The position numbers and the translations under genes were made by a program. Under the pieces are notes generated by a model. It was not told where the DNA came from, made no database searches, and worked only from the letters and a program-made list of their open reading frames with translations. A stretch of 64,000 bases of DNA from Cylindrospermum sp. NIES-4074 (GTDB taxonomy: Bacteria > Cyanobacteriota > Cyanobacteriia > Cyanobacteriales > Nostocaceae), in assembly GCA_003994795.1 (NCBI GenBank), contig AP018269.1, positions 1,553,346 through 1,617,345 on the forward strand. The letters are read 5' to 3'. Below are positions 55,652-64,000 of this stretch, piece by piece (positions within the stretch are counted from its first letter, which is position 1; each line of letters begins with the position of its first letter).

Positions 55652-55738
55652 TCAGACCAATGACCGTTCGGCACTTCGACAAGCTCAGTGACCACTGACG
55701 CTCACGGCGAAGCTAATTACTAATGACTAATGACTAAT

Positions 55739-56977
55739 ATGCAATTCTCAAAGCGTTTACAACCCCTGCAATCTAATGTATTTGCTGATATGGACAGGGC
55801 CAAGGCTGCGGCTTTGGCTGCTGGAAGGCAGTTAATAGATTTGTCGCTGGGGTCTTCTGATTTGCCAGCGGAGCCTCATGTAATTGAGGCGATCGCTCAA
55901 TCTCTCCACAATCGCACTACCCACGGCTACTTGCTGTTTAACGGCACCAAGGATTTTCGCCAAGCGGCAGCCCACTGGTATGAGCAAAAATTCGGCATCA
56001 CAGTTGATCCGGAAACTGAGGTTTTACCGCTGATTGGTTCCCAAGAAGGTACAGCCCATTTACCCTTAGCAGTGCTTAACCCCGGAGATTTTGCCCTGTT
56101 GCTAGATCCAGGCTATCCCTCTCACGCTGGGGGAGTCTATTTAGCTAGTGGGCAAATTTACCCAATGCCATTACTGGCAGAAAATAATTTTTTACCCGTA
56201 TTTGCCGATATCCCCGCTGCTGTCTTGGCTCAGTCGCGGCTGATGGTTTTAAGTTATCCCCATAATCCCACTTCGGCGATCGCTCCTTTATCTTTCTTCC
56301 AAGCAGCTGTAGCCTTCTGTCAGCAACATAATCTCGTTCTAGTTCACGATTTCCCCTATGTAGATTTGGTATTTGCACAGACAGGGGAGCTAGAGACTAG
56401 GATAAATTCTGGCCCATTACCCATTACCCATTACCCATTACCCGTTACCAAATCCCTAGTTCCTTCGATTTTGCAAGCTGACCCTGAGAAAAGCGTTTCC
56501 ATTGAATTTTTCACCCTGTCCAAGTCTTATAATATGGGTGGTTTCCGCATTGGTTATGCGATCGGTAATGCCCAATTAATTCAGGCTTTACGCCAAGTAA
56601 AAGCAGCTGTTGATTTTAATCAGTATCAAGGGATTTTGAACGGGGCGATCGCCGCTTTAACTGGGCCGCAAGCCGGGGTAAAAGCTGCTGTCGCTACATA
56701 TTGCGATCGCCGAGATGCTTTCATCACTGCTTTACACCGCATTGGCTGGCACGTGCCCACACCTCAAGCCACAATGTATATTTGGGCAAAGTTACCCCCA
56801 CATTGGAGTCAAAATTCTATCGAATTCTGTACCCAGTTAGTCAAACAAACTGGTGTCGCCGCTTCCCCTGGTGCTGGTTTTGGTAAATTTGGGGAAGGGT
56901 ATGTTCGCTTTGCTTTGGTGCATGATGTCCCTGTGTTAGAAACCGCTGTAGAGAGAATTGCCCAGTTCTTAAGTTGA
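55739..56977 (+). CDS. PLP-dependent class I/II aminotransferase
   Basis: 412 residues of the aspartate aminotransferase fold. Marks are LSLGSSDLPAEPHV, the VLPLIGSQEGTAHL cofactor loop, LSYPHNPTSA, DFPYVDL, the PLP lysine in FTLSKSYNMGGFRIGY, and the late YVRFALV Arg. It resembles LL-diaminopimelate or aspartate aminotransferases but the substrate is not fixed. ATG 55739 is chosen; a heptad array supplies the upstream ATG at 55730. A heptad run lies in frame at 56413-56447. Confidence 0.85.
   Translation: MQFSKRLQPLQSNVFADMDRAKAAALAAGRQLIDLSLGSSDLPAEPHVIEAIAQSLHNRTTHGYLLFNGTKDFRQAAAHWYEQKFGITVDPETEVLPLIGSQEGTAHLPLAVLNPGDFALLLDPGYPSHAGGVYLASGQIYPMPLLAENNFLPVFADIPAAVLAQSRLMVLSYPHNPTSAIAPLSFFQAAVAFCQQHNLVLVHDFPYVDLVFAQTGELETRINSGPLPITHYPLPVTKSLVPSILQADPEKSVSIEFFTLSKSYNMGGFRIGYAIGNAQLIQALRQVKAAVDFNQYQGILNGAIAALTGPQAGVKAAVATYCDRRDAFITALHRIGWHVPTPQATMYIWAKLPPHWSQNSIEFCTQLVKQTGVAASPGAGFGKFGEGYVRFALVHDVPVLETAVERIAQFLS
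56413..56447. repeat. Heptad repeat inside the aminotransferase gene
   Basis: Four CCCATTA units and one CCCGTTA lie in frame. They encode PLPITHYPLPVT between the two halves of the large domain. Confidence 0.88.
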
Positions 56978-57435
56978 ACATCAGCATTGGCGAGCACCTC
57001 CGGCAAGTACGCCATCGCATTTTAGGAACCTTCCCGCCTCTCATCTCACCCAAATTTACAATTTATAGCCTAAGTAATTACACTTAAAACTGCCACGAGC
57101 AGGTGTTTGGTTAATATTGGCTTACTCCCACCACAGTTACTATAATTGTGTTGGATTAAACAATTAAGTTACTGAACATAACAGCCAATAGCCGCGTAAT
57201 CTTACGTAAAGATTACGCTAAATTTTCTCTATATTTTTAATTAAAATCTACAAGAGCTTTACCTAAACAGCTAGGAAAATTGCTTAAACTAAGGGTGTAT
57301 GCTCAAATACTAAATAACCATAATAATGCTAGTAGTGCCTTCAAGTAGCTGGATTGCCGTTGAAAGTCAAGTCAGCTGAAGTTTAGAAGCAGTAACAGTA
57401 TCACACACCACTCCAAAACAGATGAAGAGTTGAAG
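56978..57435. promoter_or_regulatory. Region upstream of the PEP-CTERM gene
   Basis: 458 bp without a gene. It starts with a CCTCCGGCAAGTACGCCATCGC dispersed repeat in part. A perfect 10-bp hairpin GCGTAATCTT/AAGATTACGC with a 5-nt loop is at 57194-57218. The promoter lies to its right. Confidence 0.5.
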
Positions 57436-58338
57436 ATGAAAAAGACTTTTGAGAGACTTGCAATTGGTGCATCAATGGCTATTGGTTTGGGTGCGATCGC
57501 CACTACTCCAGCAAATGCCGTCAGCATCACCGGCGTGAACATCGGTGGTACAGCACCTAGTGATTATTGGGTCTATGATGCCAATAATGTAAATACCTTC
57601 CTAGTACCCAGTACCCCAGCAAATGCACAAAAAGTCTTGGATGGCAACGCCACAAAACCTACGGGTAACGTAGAGTTGGCTGCTAGCAGTGAAACAGCCG
57701 GATTTAATTTTAATAAGTACACCACCTTGGAAGGAAAAATAGGTGGTAAAGATATTACCTTGAGCAGTCTGACAGCATCAGACTGGTTTAATACCGGATC
57801 GGGATTAAATTATAACTACGGCGCAAACAACTTAGCGACAAGGTGGTTCAAAGATTTTTTGGCTAAGGCTGGTCAAGCTAGTAGCCCCCTCGCTGGTCTT
57901 GCATACAGCAATTTTTTCAATTTGAAAGGCTTTCAACGTACCAGTGACCCTAACATCTCTTACGTTAACCAAGATGACATAACTGGCTTAATTAAAATTG
58001 GGCTAGCAGGTCACTTGGATTTAAAAGCTTACTATGCTAGTGATCCGCTATTTGGTCAATTCGCCCAGCTGCTACCAAACAAATTCCAAGCAAGTGAAGT
58101 TGTTAAATACACCTACGATGGAAAGACAGACTTTCTTTATAGCTTCAGTGCAACACCGACTGGGTTAACTGTCACTGGCGGATCAGATACTCTATCCCAC
58201 AATGGTAATTACGAAGTCACCATTAAAGGTGTACCTCCAAAAACCGTACCAGAACCTACGACTATTGTTGGTATCCTAGTAGTCGCTGGTTTTGGTATCA
58301 CCATGAAAAAGAGCGCCAGAACTATACAGAAGGGTTAG
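57436..58338 (+). CDS. PEP-CTERM exported protein
   Basis: 300 residues. A signal peptide (MKKTFERLAIGASMAIGLG, cleaved near ANA) is followed by a mature region with no enzyme motif and a C-terminal sorting tail: VPEPTT, a short hydrophobic helix (about 275-290) and a basic end (KKSARTIQKG). Such tails are processed by an exosortase. The gene has its own strong terminator and is monocistronic. Confidence 0.88.
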   Translation: MKKTFERLAIGASMAIGLGAIATTPANAVSITGVNIGGTAPSDYWVYDANNVNTFLVPSTPANAQKVLDGNATKPTGNVELAASSETAGFNFNKYTTLEGKIGGKDITLSSLTASDWFNTGSGLNYNYGANNLATRWFKDFLAKAGQASSPLAGLAYSNFFNLKGFQRTSDPNISYVNQDDITGLIKIGLAGHLDLKAYYASDPLFGQFAQLLPNKFQASEVVKYTYDGKTDFLYSFSATPTGLTVTGGSDTLSHNGNYEVTIKGVPPKTVPEPTTIVGILVVAGFGITMKKSARTIQKG

Positions 58339-58370
58339 GTAAGAACTAATAGCTGCTAACTATAAATGTA

Positions 58371-58408
58371 AAAAAGCCCCTGACTCGATATAGTCAGGGG
58401 CTTTTTTA
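58371..58408 (+). terminator. Strong rho-independent terminator
   Basis: A stem AAAAGCCCCTGACT/AGTCAGGGGCTTTT with a 6-nt loop is followed by a T-run. It follows the PEP-CTERM gene by 32 bp. The A-rich left arm makes it able to act in both directions. Confidence 0.92.
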
Positions 58409-58482
58409 TAGAAGGGCAGGAAACCCCAGTGGGAAAGTTAAAATGAGGAAGGCGAAATTTATGAAAATCTCTATATCTTGTT

Positions 58483-60360
58483 GTGACCTTATCTGCTCAA
58501 ACATTACCACTGGTGAAAGATCCAGAACGACTGGAAAATCGCCTCGCCGAAATTCCACCGGAACCGGGGGTTTATTTGATGCGGGACGGAAGCGATCGCA
58601 TCATGTATATAGGAAAGTCGCGAAAATTGCGATCGCGTGTTCGTTCTTATTTCCGGGACTCGACCAATAAAAGCGAACGCATAGTGACAATGGTCAAGCT
58701 GGTGACAGAAATCGAATTTATTGTCACCGATACCGAAGCGGAAGCCTTGGCCCTGGAAGCAAACTTAATCAAACAGCACCAGCCTTACTTTAACGTCCTA
58801 CTCAAGGATGATAAAAAATATCCCTATCTCTGCATTAGTTGGTCAGAAGATTATCCGCGAATTTTCATCACCCGTAAACGCCAATTAGGTAAGGAAAAAG
58901 ATAAGTTTTACGGGCCTTATACCGATTCTGGTCTATTGCGGGAAATAGTCCGCATCTGTAAGCGCATTTTTCCGCTGCGACAACGACCTCAACCACTATT
59001 TAAAGACCGTCCTTGCTTAAATTATGATTTAGGGCGGTGTCCTGGTGTGTGTCAAAAACTGATTACCCCGGAAGAATACCGCAAAATCGTGCAAAAGGTG
59101 GCGATGGTGTTCCAAGGGAGGAGTCAGGAACTAATTGATATTTTGACAGCACAGATGCAAACAGCCGCAGAATCCCTTAACTTTGAGTCTGCGGCGCGAA
59201 TTCGTGATCAAATCGCTGGGTTAAAGTCCCTGACTGCGGATCAAAAAGTTTCTTTACCAGATGATACAGTTTCGCGGGATGCGATCGCTCTATCAGCTGA
59301 TGAAAAACACGCTTATATTCAATTATTCCAAATTCGCGCAGGTCAATTGGTGGGACGCTTGGCGTTTGTCGCAGATGCTCACGCCGAACCTGGGGCTATT
59401 TTACAACGAGTTTTAGAGGAACATTACCAAACTGCGGAAGCTGTGGAAATTCCCGCAGAGATTTTGGTACAGCACGAGTTACCAGATGGGGAAATTTTGG
59501 CTGATGTCTTAACACAGCGTAAAGGTAGAAAAGTCTCAATTGTGGCTCCTCAACGCCAAACTAAGGCAGAATTAATTGAGATGGTGGAGCGAAACGCCCA
59601 GTATGAATTGCAAAGAATGCAAAAATTAGGCGATCGCAACCACCAAGCAATGGAAGATTTAACCACCATTCTCGATTTACCCGACTCACCCCACCGCATC
59701 GAAGGTTATGACATTTCTCATATCCAAGGTGCAAATGCAGTCGCTTCTCAAGTCGTGTTTATCGATGGTATACCCGCTAAACAACATTATCGTCACTATA
59801 AAATCAAAAATCCCACAGTCACAGCCGGACATTCAGACGATTTCGCTAGTTTAGCCGAAGTTATCCAGCGACGGTTTCGCAAATATATTGAAGAACCCCA
59901 ATTAACACGCGTGGGTAGTCCTGACTGGCCTGATTTAGTGATGATCGATGGTGGTAAAGGTCAGTTATCCTCAGTTGTGGCTGTTTTGCAAGAAATGAAT
60001 TTATTAGAAGACTTGCGAGTTGTGAGTTTAGCGAAGCAGCGAGAGGAAATCTTTCTACCAGGTGAATCTAAACCTTTAGAAACTGAAGCAGAACAACCAG
60101 GGGTGCAGTTATTGCGACGCTTGCGGGATGAAGCACACAGGTTTGCTGTGAGTTTCCATCGTCAGCAACGAAGTGATAAATTAAAGCGATCGCGTTTAGA
60201 TGAAATTCCCGGTTTGGGACATCATCGCCAAAAGCAACTTTTGGGGCATTTTCGCTCAGTTGATTATATTCGCCAAGCGACACCAGCACAACTAACTGAG
60301 GTTCCAGGAATTGGGCCAAATTTAGCTCAAGAAATTTATGATTATTTTCATCCTTCTTGA
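58483..60360 (+). CDS. uvrC: Excinuclease ABC subunit C
   Basis: Dual-incision nuclease of nucleotide excision repair. The 625-residue product has the GIY-YIG domain ([25 protein letters not shown] in outline), a Cys cluster ([13 protein letters not shown]), the UVR motif, the RNase H-like nuclease ([17 protein letters not shown]), and C-terminal helix-hairpin-helix motifs ([21 protein letters not shown]). The GTG at 58483 is taken as start. No LexA box was seen upstream. Confidence 0.95.
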   Translation: MTLSAQTLPLVKDPERLENRLAEIPPEPGVYLMRDGSDRIMYIGKSRKLRSRVRSYFRDSTNKSERIVTMVKLVTEIEFIVTDTEAEALALEANLIKQHQPYFNVLLKDDKKYPYLCISWSEDYPRIFITRKRQLGKEKDKFYGPYTDSGLLREIVRICKRIFPLRQRPQPLFKDRPCLNYDLGRCPGVCQKLITPEEYRKIVQKVAMVFQGRSQELIDILTAQMQTAAESLNFESAARIRDQIAGLKSLTADQKVSLPDDTVSRDAIALSADEKHAYIQLFQIRAGQLVGRLAFVADAHAEPGAILQRVLEEHYQTAEAVEIPAEILVQHELPDGEILADVLTQRKGRKVSIVAPQRQTKAELIEMVERNAQYELQRMQKLGDRNHQAMEDLTTILDLPDSPHRIEGYDISHIQGANAVASQVVFIDGIPAKQHYRHYKIKNPTVTAGHSDDFASLAEVIQRRFRKYIEEPQLTRVGSPDWPDLVMIDGGKGQLSSVVAVLQEMNLLEDLRVVSLAKQREEIFLPGESKPLETEAEQPGVQLLRRLRDEAHRFAVSFHRQQRSDKLKRSRLDEIPGLGHHRQKQLLGHFRSVDYIRQATPAQLTEVPGIGPNLAQEIYDYFHPS

Positions 60361-61085
60361 GGTAGAAAAAAGCCTGGAACTTTGACGCCAAGAACACTCA
60401 GGAAGTGTTAAATAGTAAATAATGGGCAATTGATAACTAGGAAAACCCATGATCAATTACCCATTACCCATTACCCATTACCAACCACTAGACTAGCAAA
60501 AATAGCCCATATCTTTAATCTCTAGCATTGAAAGTTTTGATTAAATTCTCTTAATAGAATTTGCTCTCCAGTGAGTGGGGTATATTTAAACCCCCTCTGG
60601 ACTGGTGAGGGTTGAGCCTGGAATCAGGACACAGCAGCAATAGCTGATGATCAGCCAGCACCGATTTAGTATATTTTAAATATGGTGCGAATTAACCGAT
60701 AAACAAATATTAATTAAACCTTAAGATAATCATTTTGTTACTTAAACTACAGTTTTTCTCTGAGTTTAATTATTGAATACAATAATAGCTTTCTTTAGAG
60801 ATGCCTATAAACAAAGTTATCTCAATGACTTAATTACAGGGATCACGCCAAATAAGAAGTGAGATAGACTAAAAAAATTAATTTATATGTCCAAAGGATA
60901 ATGGTATTTACTTCTGAAAGTTACTATAATGAGTAGAAATAACTAAAGCTTTTTCAAATGGTTAAACTTCCTTAAAAATAACCAATTGATATAAGCCCTT
61001 ATTTTTAAAGCGTTGCTGACCAGAATATTTACTGGTTAGGTTTAAAGTTTTTTTCAAAAAAATCATTACATCCAGGGCTTTTAAA
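60361..61085. other. Gene-free region after uvrC
   Basis: 725 bp. A heptad array (three ATTACCC units and one ATTACCA) lies at 60456-60483. GGGGT/ACCCC with an AT loop lies near 60577-60594. From 60700 it is AT-rich and should hold the promoter of the zinc-ribbon gene. I see no coding frame. Confidence 0.45.
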
Positions 61086-61274
61086 ATGCAGATACTACAA
61101 AAGGTTTGCTGTCCAAACTGCGGCAGTGCAGCTGAACGTTTCTATATTTCTGATAGTCAATTAACTCGCACACAATGCCCAAGTTGCGACTACCTGATGA
61201 TCAGTTGCACTCGGACTGGTAAAGTCATTGAGGCTTATGCCCCAGGTATTTACGCCAAAACTAGTAATAGGTAA
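61086..61274 (+). CDS. Small zinc-ribbon protein
   Basis: 62 residues with two CxxC knuckles (CCPNCGSAAERFY and TQCPSCDYLMISC), forming a zinc ribbon, and a conserved end (EAYAPGIYA). Related short proteins are common in cyanobacteria and are sometimes mislabelled as PriA pieces. The TAA stop is inside a heptad array. Confidence 0.8.
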   Translation: MQILQKVCCPNCGSAAERFYISDSQLTRTQCPSCDYLMISCTRTGKVIEAYAPGIYAKTSNR

Positions 61275-61347
61275 TGGGTAATGGGTAATTGGTAATAGGT
61301 AATGGGTAATTGGTAATAGGTAATGGGTAATTGGTAATAGGTAATAG
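61264..61347. repeat. Twelve-unit heptad array with 21-bp order
   Basis: Twelve 7-bp units repeat in the order GTAATAG, GTAATGG, GTAATTG, so a 21-bp higher-order unit recurs about three times. It begins inside the coding end of the zinc-ribbon gene and gives its stop codon. Confidence 0.92.
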
Positions 61348-61409
61348 AGAACAGAAAAAAGGAATGTTCACTAATAACCAATGACTAATAACCAATTACC
61401 AATCACCAA

Positions 61410-62477
61410 TTACTCTGACTTTTTACTTGTTCTTAATTGTCCACAAGCAGCGTCAGCTTCTAAACCACGGGAGTAGCGGACGCTGACGGCAATTTTTTGT
61501 TGCTGGAGGACTGTGAGGAAAGCTTGAATGCGATCGCTCTTTGGCCTTTTATAATCTACTTCCTCAATGGGATTGTAAGGAATCAAATTTACATGGCTTT
61601 GAAATCCCCGCAGGCGTTTTGCCAGTTGCAATGCGTGTTCTGGTAAATCGTTCACCCCAGCAAGAAGAATGTATTCAAAGCTGACACGGCGTCCTGTAAT
61701 TTCCACATATTCTCGGCATTCAGTCAGCAAATCTTCGAGAGGGTAAGGACGAGCGCTGGGGATAAGTTGTTCTCGCAGTGCTTGGTTAGGTGCATGGAGA
61801 CTAACAGCAAGAGTGATTTGCAAACGGTGTTCGGCTAACTCACGGATGCGATCGCGAATTCCCACAGTAGAAACAGTTAGCGATCGCTGTCCAATCCCCA
61901 CATCTTGATTTAGCGATTTGATTGCACCCAAGACATTTTCCGTATTCAACAACGGTTCACCCATTCCCATAAACACCACATGACTCACCCGTTGCTGAAA
62001 ATCTTCTTGCACAGTCAATACTTGATCAACAATTTCCGCGCGGGTAAGGTTGCGCTTATAGCCTCCCTTACCAGTAGCGCAGAAATCACAAGCCATTGGA
62101 CAACCGACTTGAGTAGAGACGCAAACCGTTAAACGCTTGTCAGTGGGGATACCAACGGTTTCTACAATTTGCCCATCTGCTAGTTGCAGAAGATACTTAA
62201 CAGCGCTATCAGGGGCAACTGAGCGGTAATGTAGAGTTGAGCGCCCAATAGGGATTTCTGCAACTTCTGTCCGCCAATTTTTAGGGAAGACAGAGATATC
62301 AGCAAGCGATCGCACCCCCTTTTGATAAATCCACTCATGCAGCTGCTTTCCTCTGTAAGCAGGCTGTCCTTGCTGCTGTACCCAAGCGGTTAACTCGGCC
62401 ATCGTTGCACCAAGGAGGGGAGGAATAAGTTCTGTTTTTTCAAGCGTGGATGAGTTAACCTGAGACATAGCAGACAT
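61410..62477 (-). CDS. rlmN: Dual-specificity RNA methyltransferase RlmN
   Basis: Radical-SAM enzyme methylating C2 of A2503 in 23S rRNA and A37 in some tRNAs. The 355-residue product shows the CxxxCxxC cluster in [38 protein letters not shown], and the C-terminal catalytic Cys in [12 protein letters not shown] 62477 or 62468 could be the start. The TAA stop joins a heptad sequence (TAATTGG). Confidence 0.95.
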   Translation of the reverse strand: MSAMSQVNSSTLEKTELIPPLLGATMAELTAWVQQQGQPAYRGKQLHEWIYQKGVRSLADISVFPKNWRTEVAEIPIGRSTLHYRSVAPDSAVKYLLQLADGQIVETVGIPTDKRLTVCVSTQVGCPMACDFCATGKGGYKRNLTRAEIVDQVLTVQEDFQQRVSHVVFMGMGEPLLNTENVLGAIKSLNQDVGIGQRSLTVSTVGIRDRIRELAEHRLQITLAVSLHAPNQALREQLIPSARPYPLEDLLTECREYVEITGRRVSFEYILLAGVNDLPEHALQLAKRLRGFQSHVNLIPYNPIEEVDYKRPKSDRIQAFLTVLQQQKIAVSVRYSRGLEADAACGQLRTSKKSE

Positions 62478-62727
62478 AAGGAATCACGAGTTGATGCTAG
62501 ATCTCTATCCTACACCTGTAATATCAACTTGTCTTGACTGTATTGCATATGTAGAAATTAGAGTTTCAGGACACACTCACTTGCTCTGGCTCAGGACTTA
62601 CGCAATATTTACATAAAATCCTTGATTTAGCGTAGGGGCAATACGTGTATTGGATCAGGCTTGTTGTCTTCTTTTTCTGCGTATAATAGTGTATATTGAT
62701 GAGAATTAACGCTTGAGTAAAATTTCC
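62478..62727. promoter_or_regulatory. Divergent region between rlmN and the exported protein
   Basis: 250 bp with two promoters. An AGGACTTACGC sequence at about 62592 is identical to the end of the element at 47592-47795, so it may be a solo end or remnant. Confidence 0.4.
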
Positions 62728-63435
62728 ATGTCAATGCTAACCAAAATAGCGTCTGTTGCTTTAATATCTGCTTCAAGTCTCGCTCTTACTGTCGAGAGCG
62801 CTTCCGCATTATCCATAAGTCTCAATACTGGTGTCATTAATGGTGCTGAGTATAGTATTTCAGGACCTATTAATGTAGCTTCTGGTTTAAATACTACAAT
62901 TCCTGATCCAGCTTACCTTGCTAATGGTCCCGATTCTTTTTGGATTGGACCACGTCCGACAGCTACTGCTACCCCTGCTTCTGACGCTCCTAGCGGTAAT
63001 TACGTTTATTCAACTGTTTTTTCATTAGCTGGGCTAGACACTACTACTGCAACATTTACACCACTTAGAGTTGCAAGTGATAACCAATTTACATTGTTAA
63101 CATTAAACGGAGTCCAATTATTAAACTTATTGCCCATCATCACCCCTTCCCAAGTTTCTGATTTTGACAACACTGCCTTCAATACCTCTTACAACATTGA
63201 CCTTAATACATTTAGAACTGCACTACTCCCCACAAACAATACTCTAGCTTTTACTGTCAATAATGCTGTCCCTGCTTTCATTGGTAGTCCTAACCCAACT
63301 GCATTTAGAGCAGAATTCACTGTTAATGCTACCCCTGTACCTTTTGAATTTGAACGTACTTCTAGTCTTCTTTTAATTGGTGGATATTTTGCAACTAAGA
63401 GATTTCTAAGCAAGAAGAAGTCGGCTCTTCAGTAG
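62728..63435 (+). CDS. Exported protein with C-terminal sorting-type tail (PFE-CTERM-like)
   Basis: 235 residues. A signal peptide (MLTKIASVALISASSLALTV, cleaved near ASA) leads a Thr/Asn-rich beta domain. The C-terminus is PVPFEFERTSSLLLIGGYFATKRFLSKKK, here given in outline: a PVPFEFE motif, a short hydrophobic helix and a basic end. This has the layout of PEP-CTERM tails with PFE instead of PEP. ATG 62728 or 62734 is the start; a TTG at 62713 is less likely. Confidence 0.75.
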   Translation: MSMLTKIASVALISASSLALTVESASALSISLNTGVINGAEYSISGPINVASGLNTTIPDPAYLANGPDSFWIGPRPTATATPASDAPSGNYVYSTVFSLAGLDTTTATFTPLRVASDNQFTLLTLNGVQLLNLLPIITPSQVSDFDNTAFNTSYNIDLNTFRTALLPTNNTLAFTVNNAVPAFIGSPNPTAFRAEFTVNATPVPFEFERTSSLLLIGGYFATKRFLSKKKSALQ

Positions 63436-63585
63436 TTAGTATGCTAAAGCCGCTCAACTAAAGCTAAAAACGCTTGCCAATACTGAGCAATAGGTGTTAT
63501 TTACTAACATTTTATGATTTTTAGTCACTTTGAGCATTTTACGTGTTATTTCAAGGCACAATTTTGGTTTTTAACTAATAGTTTG

Positions 63586-63646
63586 GCATAACAGGTACTG
63601 AAGAGCCAAAAAGTCTAAGTTTTTGGTTCTTCCGTAGGTGTTATGC
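63586..63646. repeat. Long imperfect hairpin
   Basis: Two 27-nt arms (63586-63612 and 63620-63646) pair at 23 of 27 positions around a 7-nt loop. Each arm contains a GCATAACANNTAC-GAAGA unit. The left arm recurs as single units at about 63797-63818 and 63846-63868. Confidence 0.8.
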
Positions 63647-63870
63647 TGAACTTTTAATTAAAGTCCAGAACTGGGCTTTAAAATCAAGGCTTACAGGCAT
63701 TTGTAGCCTAAATTTCATAACCAAGCCTAAAACGTTAAGAATAACGACTGTTAATATTGTCCAGTAAGGGTTTCAGCCTTATTTGCAGACGTATTTAGCA
63801 TAACAAGTAATGAAGAGCCTTATTTAATGACTTTAGATCATAGTTTGGCATAACAAGTACCGAAGAGCGT

Positions 63871-64000
63871 TTAGTTTTGCTGAAGGGGAATTTCAATCAC
63901 AAACTCAGCCCCCTGATTTGGCGCTGAATAACACTCTATTTTTCCACAATGCTTATCCACCACAATCTGATAGCTGATTGATAATCCCAAGCCTTTACTT
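63871..64000 (-). CDS. Histidine kinase, C-terminal end (5' part outside window)
   Basis: 43 codons on the minus strand, ending at TAA 63871-63873. They read GLGLSISYQIVVDKHCGKIEC and GAEFVIEIPLQQN, the G2 box and last strands of a HATPase domain. It matches the ends of cyanobacterial multi-sensor hybrid or PAS/GAF kinases. The rest of the gene lies beyond the right edge. Confidence 0.85.
   Translation of the reverse strand, partial: SKGLGLSISYQIVVDKHCGKIECYSAPNQGAEFVIEIPLQQN

Noticed and set aside
758-61347. CRISPR arrays suggested by regular repeats
   Set aside because: All arrays are contiguous 7-bp or 21-bp units without unique spacers, and no cas genes are present.

Overview
The window comes from a heterocyst-forming filamentous cyanobacterium of the Nostoc/Anabaena group. 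The evidence is an intact hetZ-patU pair, a psaF-psaJ-psaL photosystem I cluster, HIP1 octamers (GCGATCGC) throughout, many 7-bp tandem repeats (STRRs), phylloquinone genes and IS701/IS630 elements. From memory, the gene order from pdhB to mreB runs parallel to the alr0085-alr0122 region of Anabaena PCC 7120, with local differences. Everything here was read by eye; no search was run. || 0-9.5 kb: the 3' part of pdhB, a 21-bp tandem repeat, the secD-secF translocase operon, a small membrane protein, a Ycf52-like acetyltransferase converging on a degenerate histidine kinase, a minus-strand Tic22-prmC-tsaC run, tRNA-Pro(UGG) with its terminator, and a second acetyltransferase. 9.5-16.7 kb: an ACT-domain protein, an alpha/beta hydrolase, tsaD, psaF, psaJ (49 codons), psaL, a long-chain prenyl diphosphate synthase and a conserved unknown. 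16.8-24.3 kb: hetZ and patU (overlapping), a large membrane transglutaminase-fold protein that has lost its catalytic Cys and His, remA, gmk, and a 1-kb gene-free stretch that looks like a structured RNA. || 24.4-36.7 kb: murI and an AMIN/Amidase_3 cell-wall amidase, with the decayed remains of a second amidase gene behind them; a CPA2 antiporter; a SIMPL protein; ssb under a perfect cyanobacterial LexA box; mreB-mreC-mreD; a small inverted-repeat element; ribD; and a small conserved protein. || 36.7-49 kb is the accessory part. It holds a phosphorothioation-associated methyltransferase with a duplicated flanking module and no dnd genes beside it, an AT-rich pair made of an M15-like peptidase and a CdiI-like immunity protein, folB, menD, an intact IS701 element inserted at the very end of an intact IS630 element, a frameshifted gene with GNAT-like features, and nested small hairpin elements. 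A CbtB-like metal transporter subunit and a membrane protein follow. || 49.5-64 kb: menB, a Cys-rich small protein, a DciA-like protein, a SPOR-like membrane protein, a PspA paralogue, Vipp1, a thioredoxin, an aminotransferase, a PEP-CTERM protein, uvrC, a zinc-ribbon protein, rlmN, a second protein with a C-terminal sorting signal, and the 3' end of a histidine kinase running off the right edge. || Functional groups: TsaC and TsaD act in t6A tRNA modification. MurI, the amidase, MreBCD and RemA act in cell wall and cell shape. MenD and MenB make phylloquinone for the photosystem I encoded at 12.9-14.4 kb. HetZ-PatU control heterocyst development. The most distinctive whole-window signal is the placement of small repeats: heptads sit directly on the stop codons of several unrelated genes and in frame inside others.
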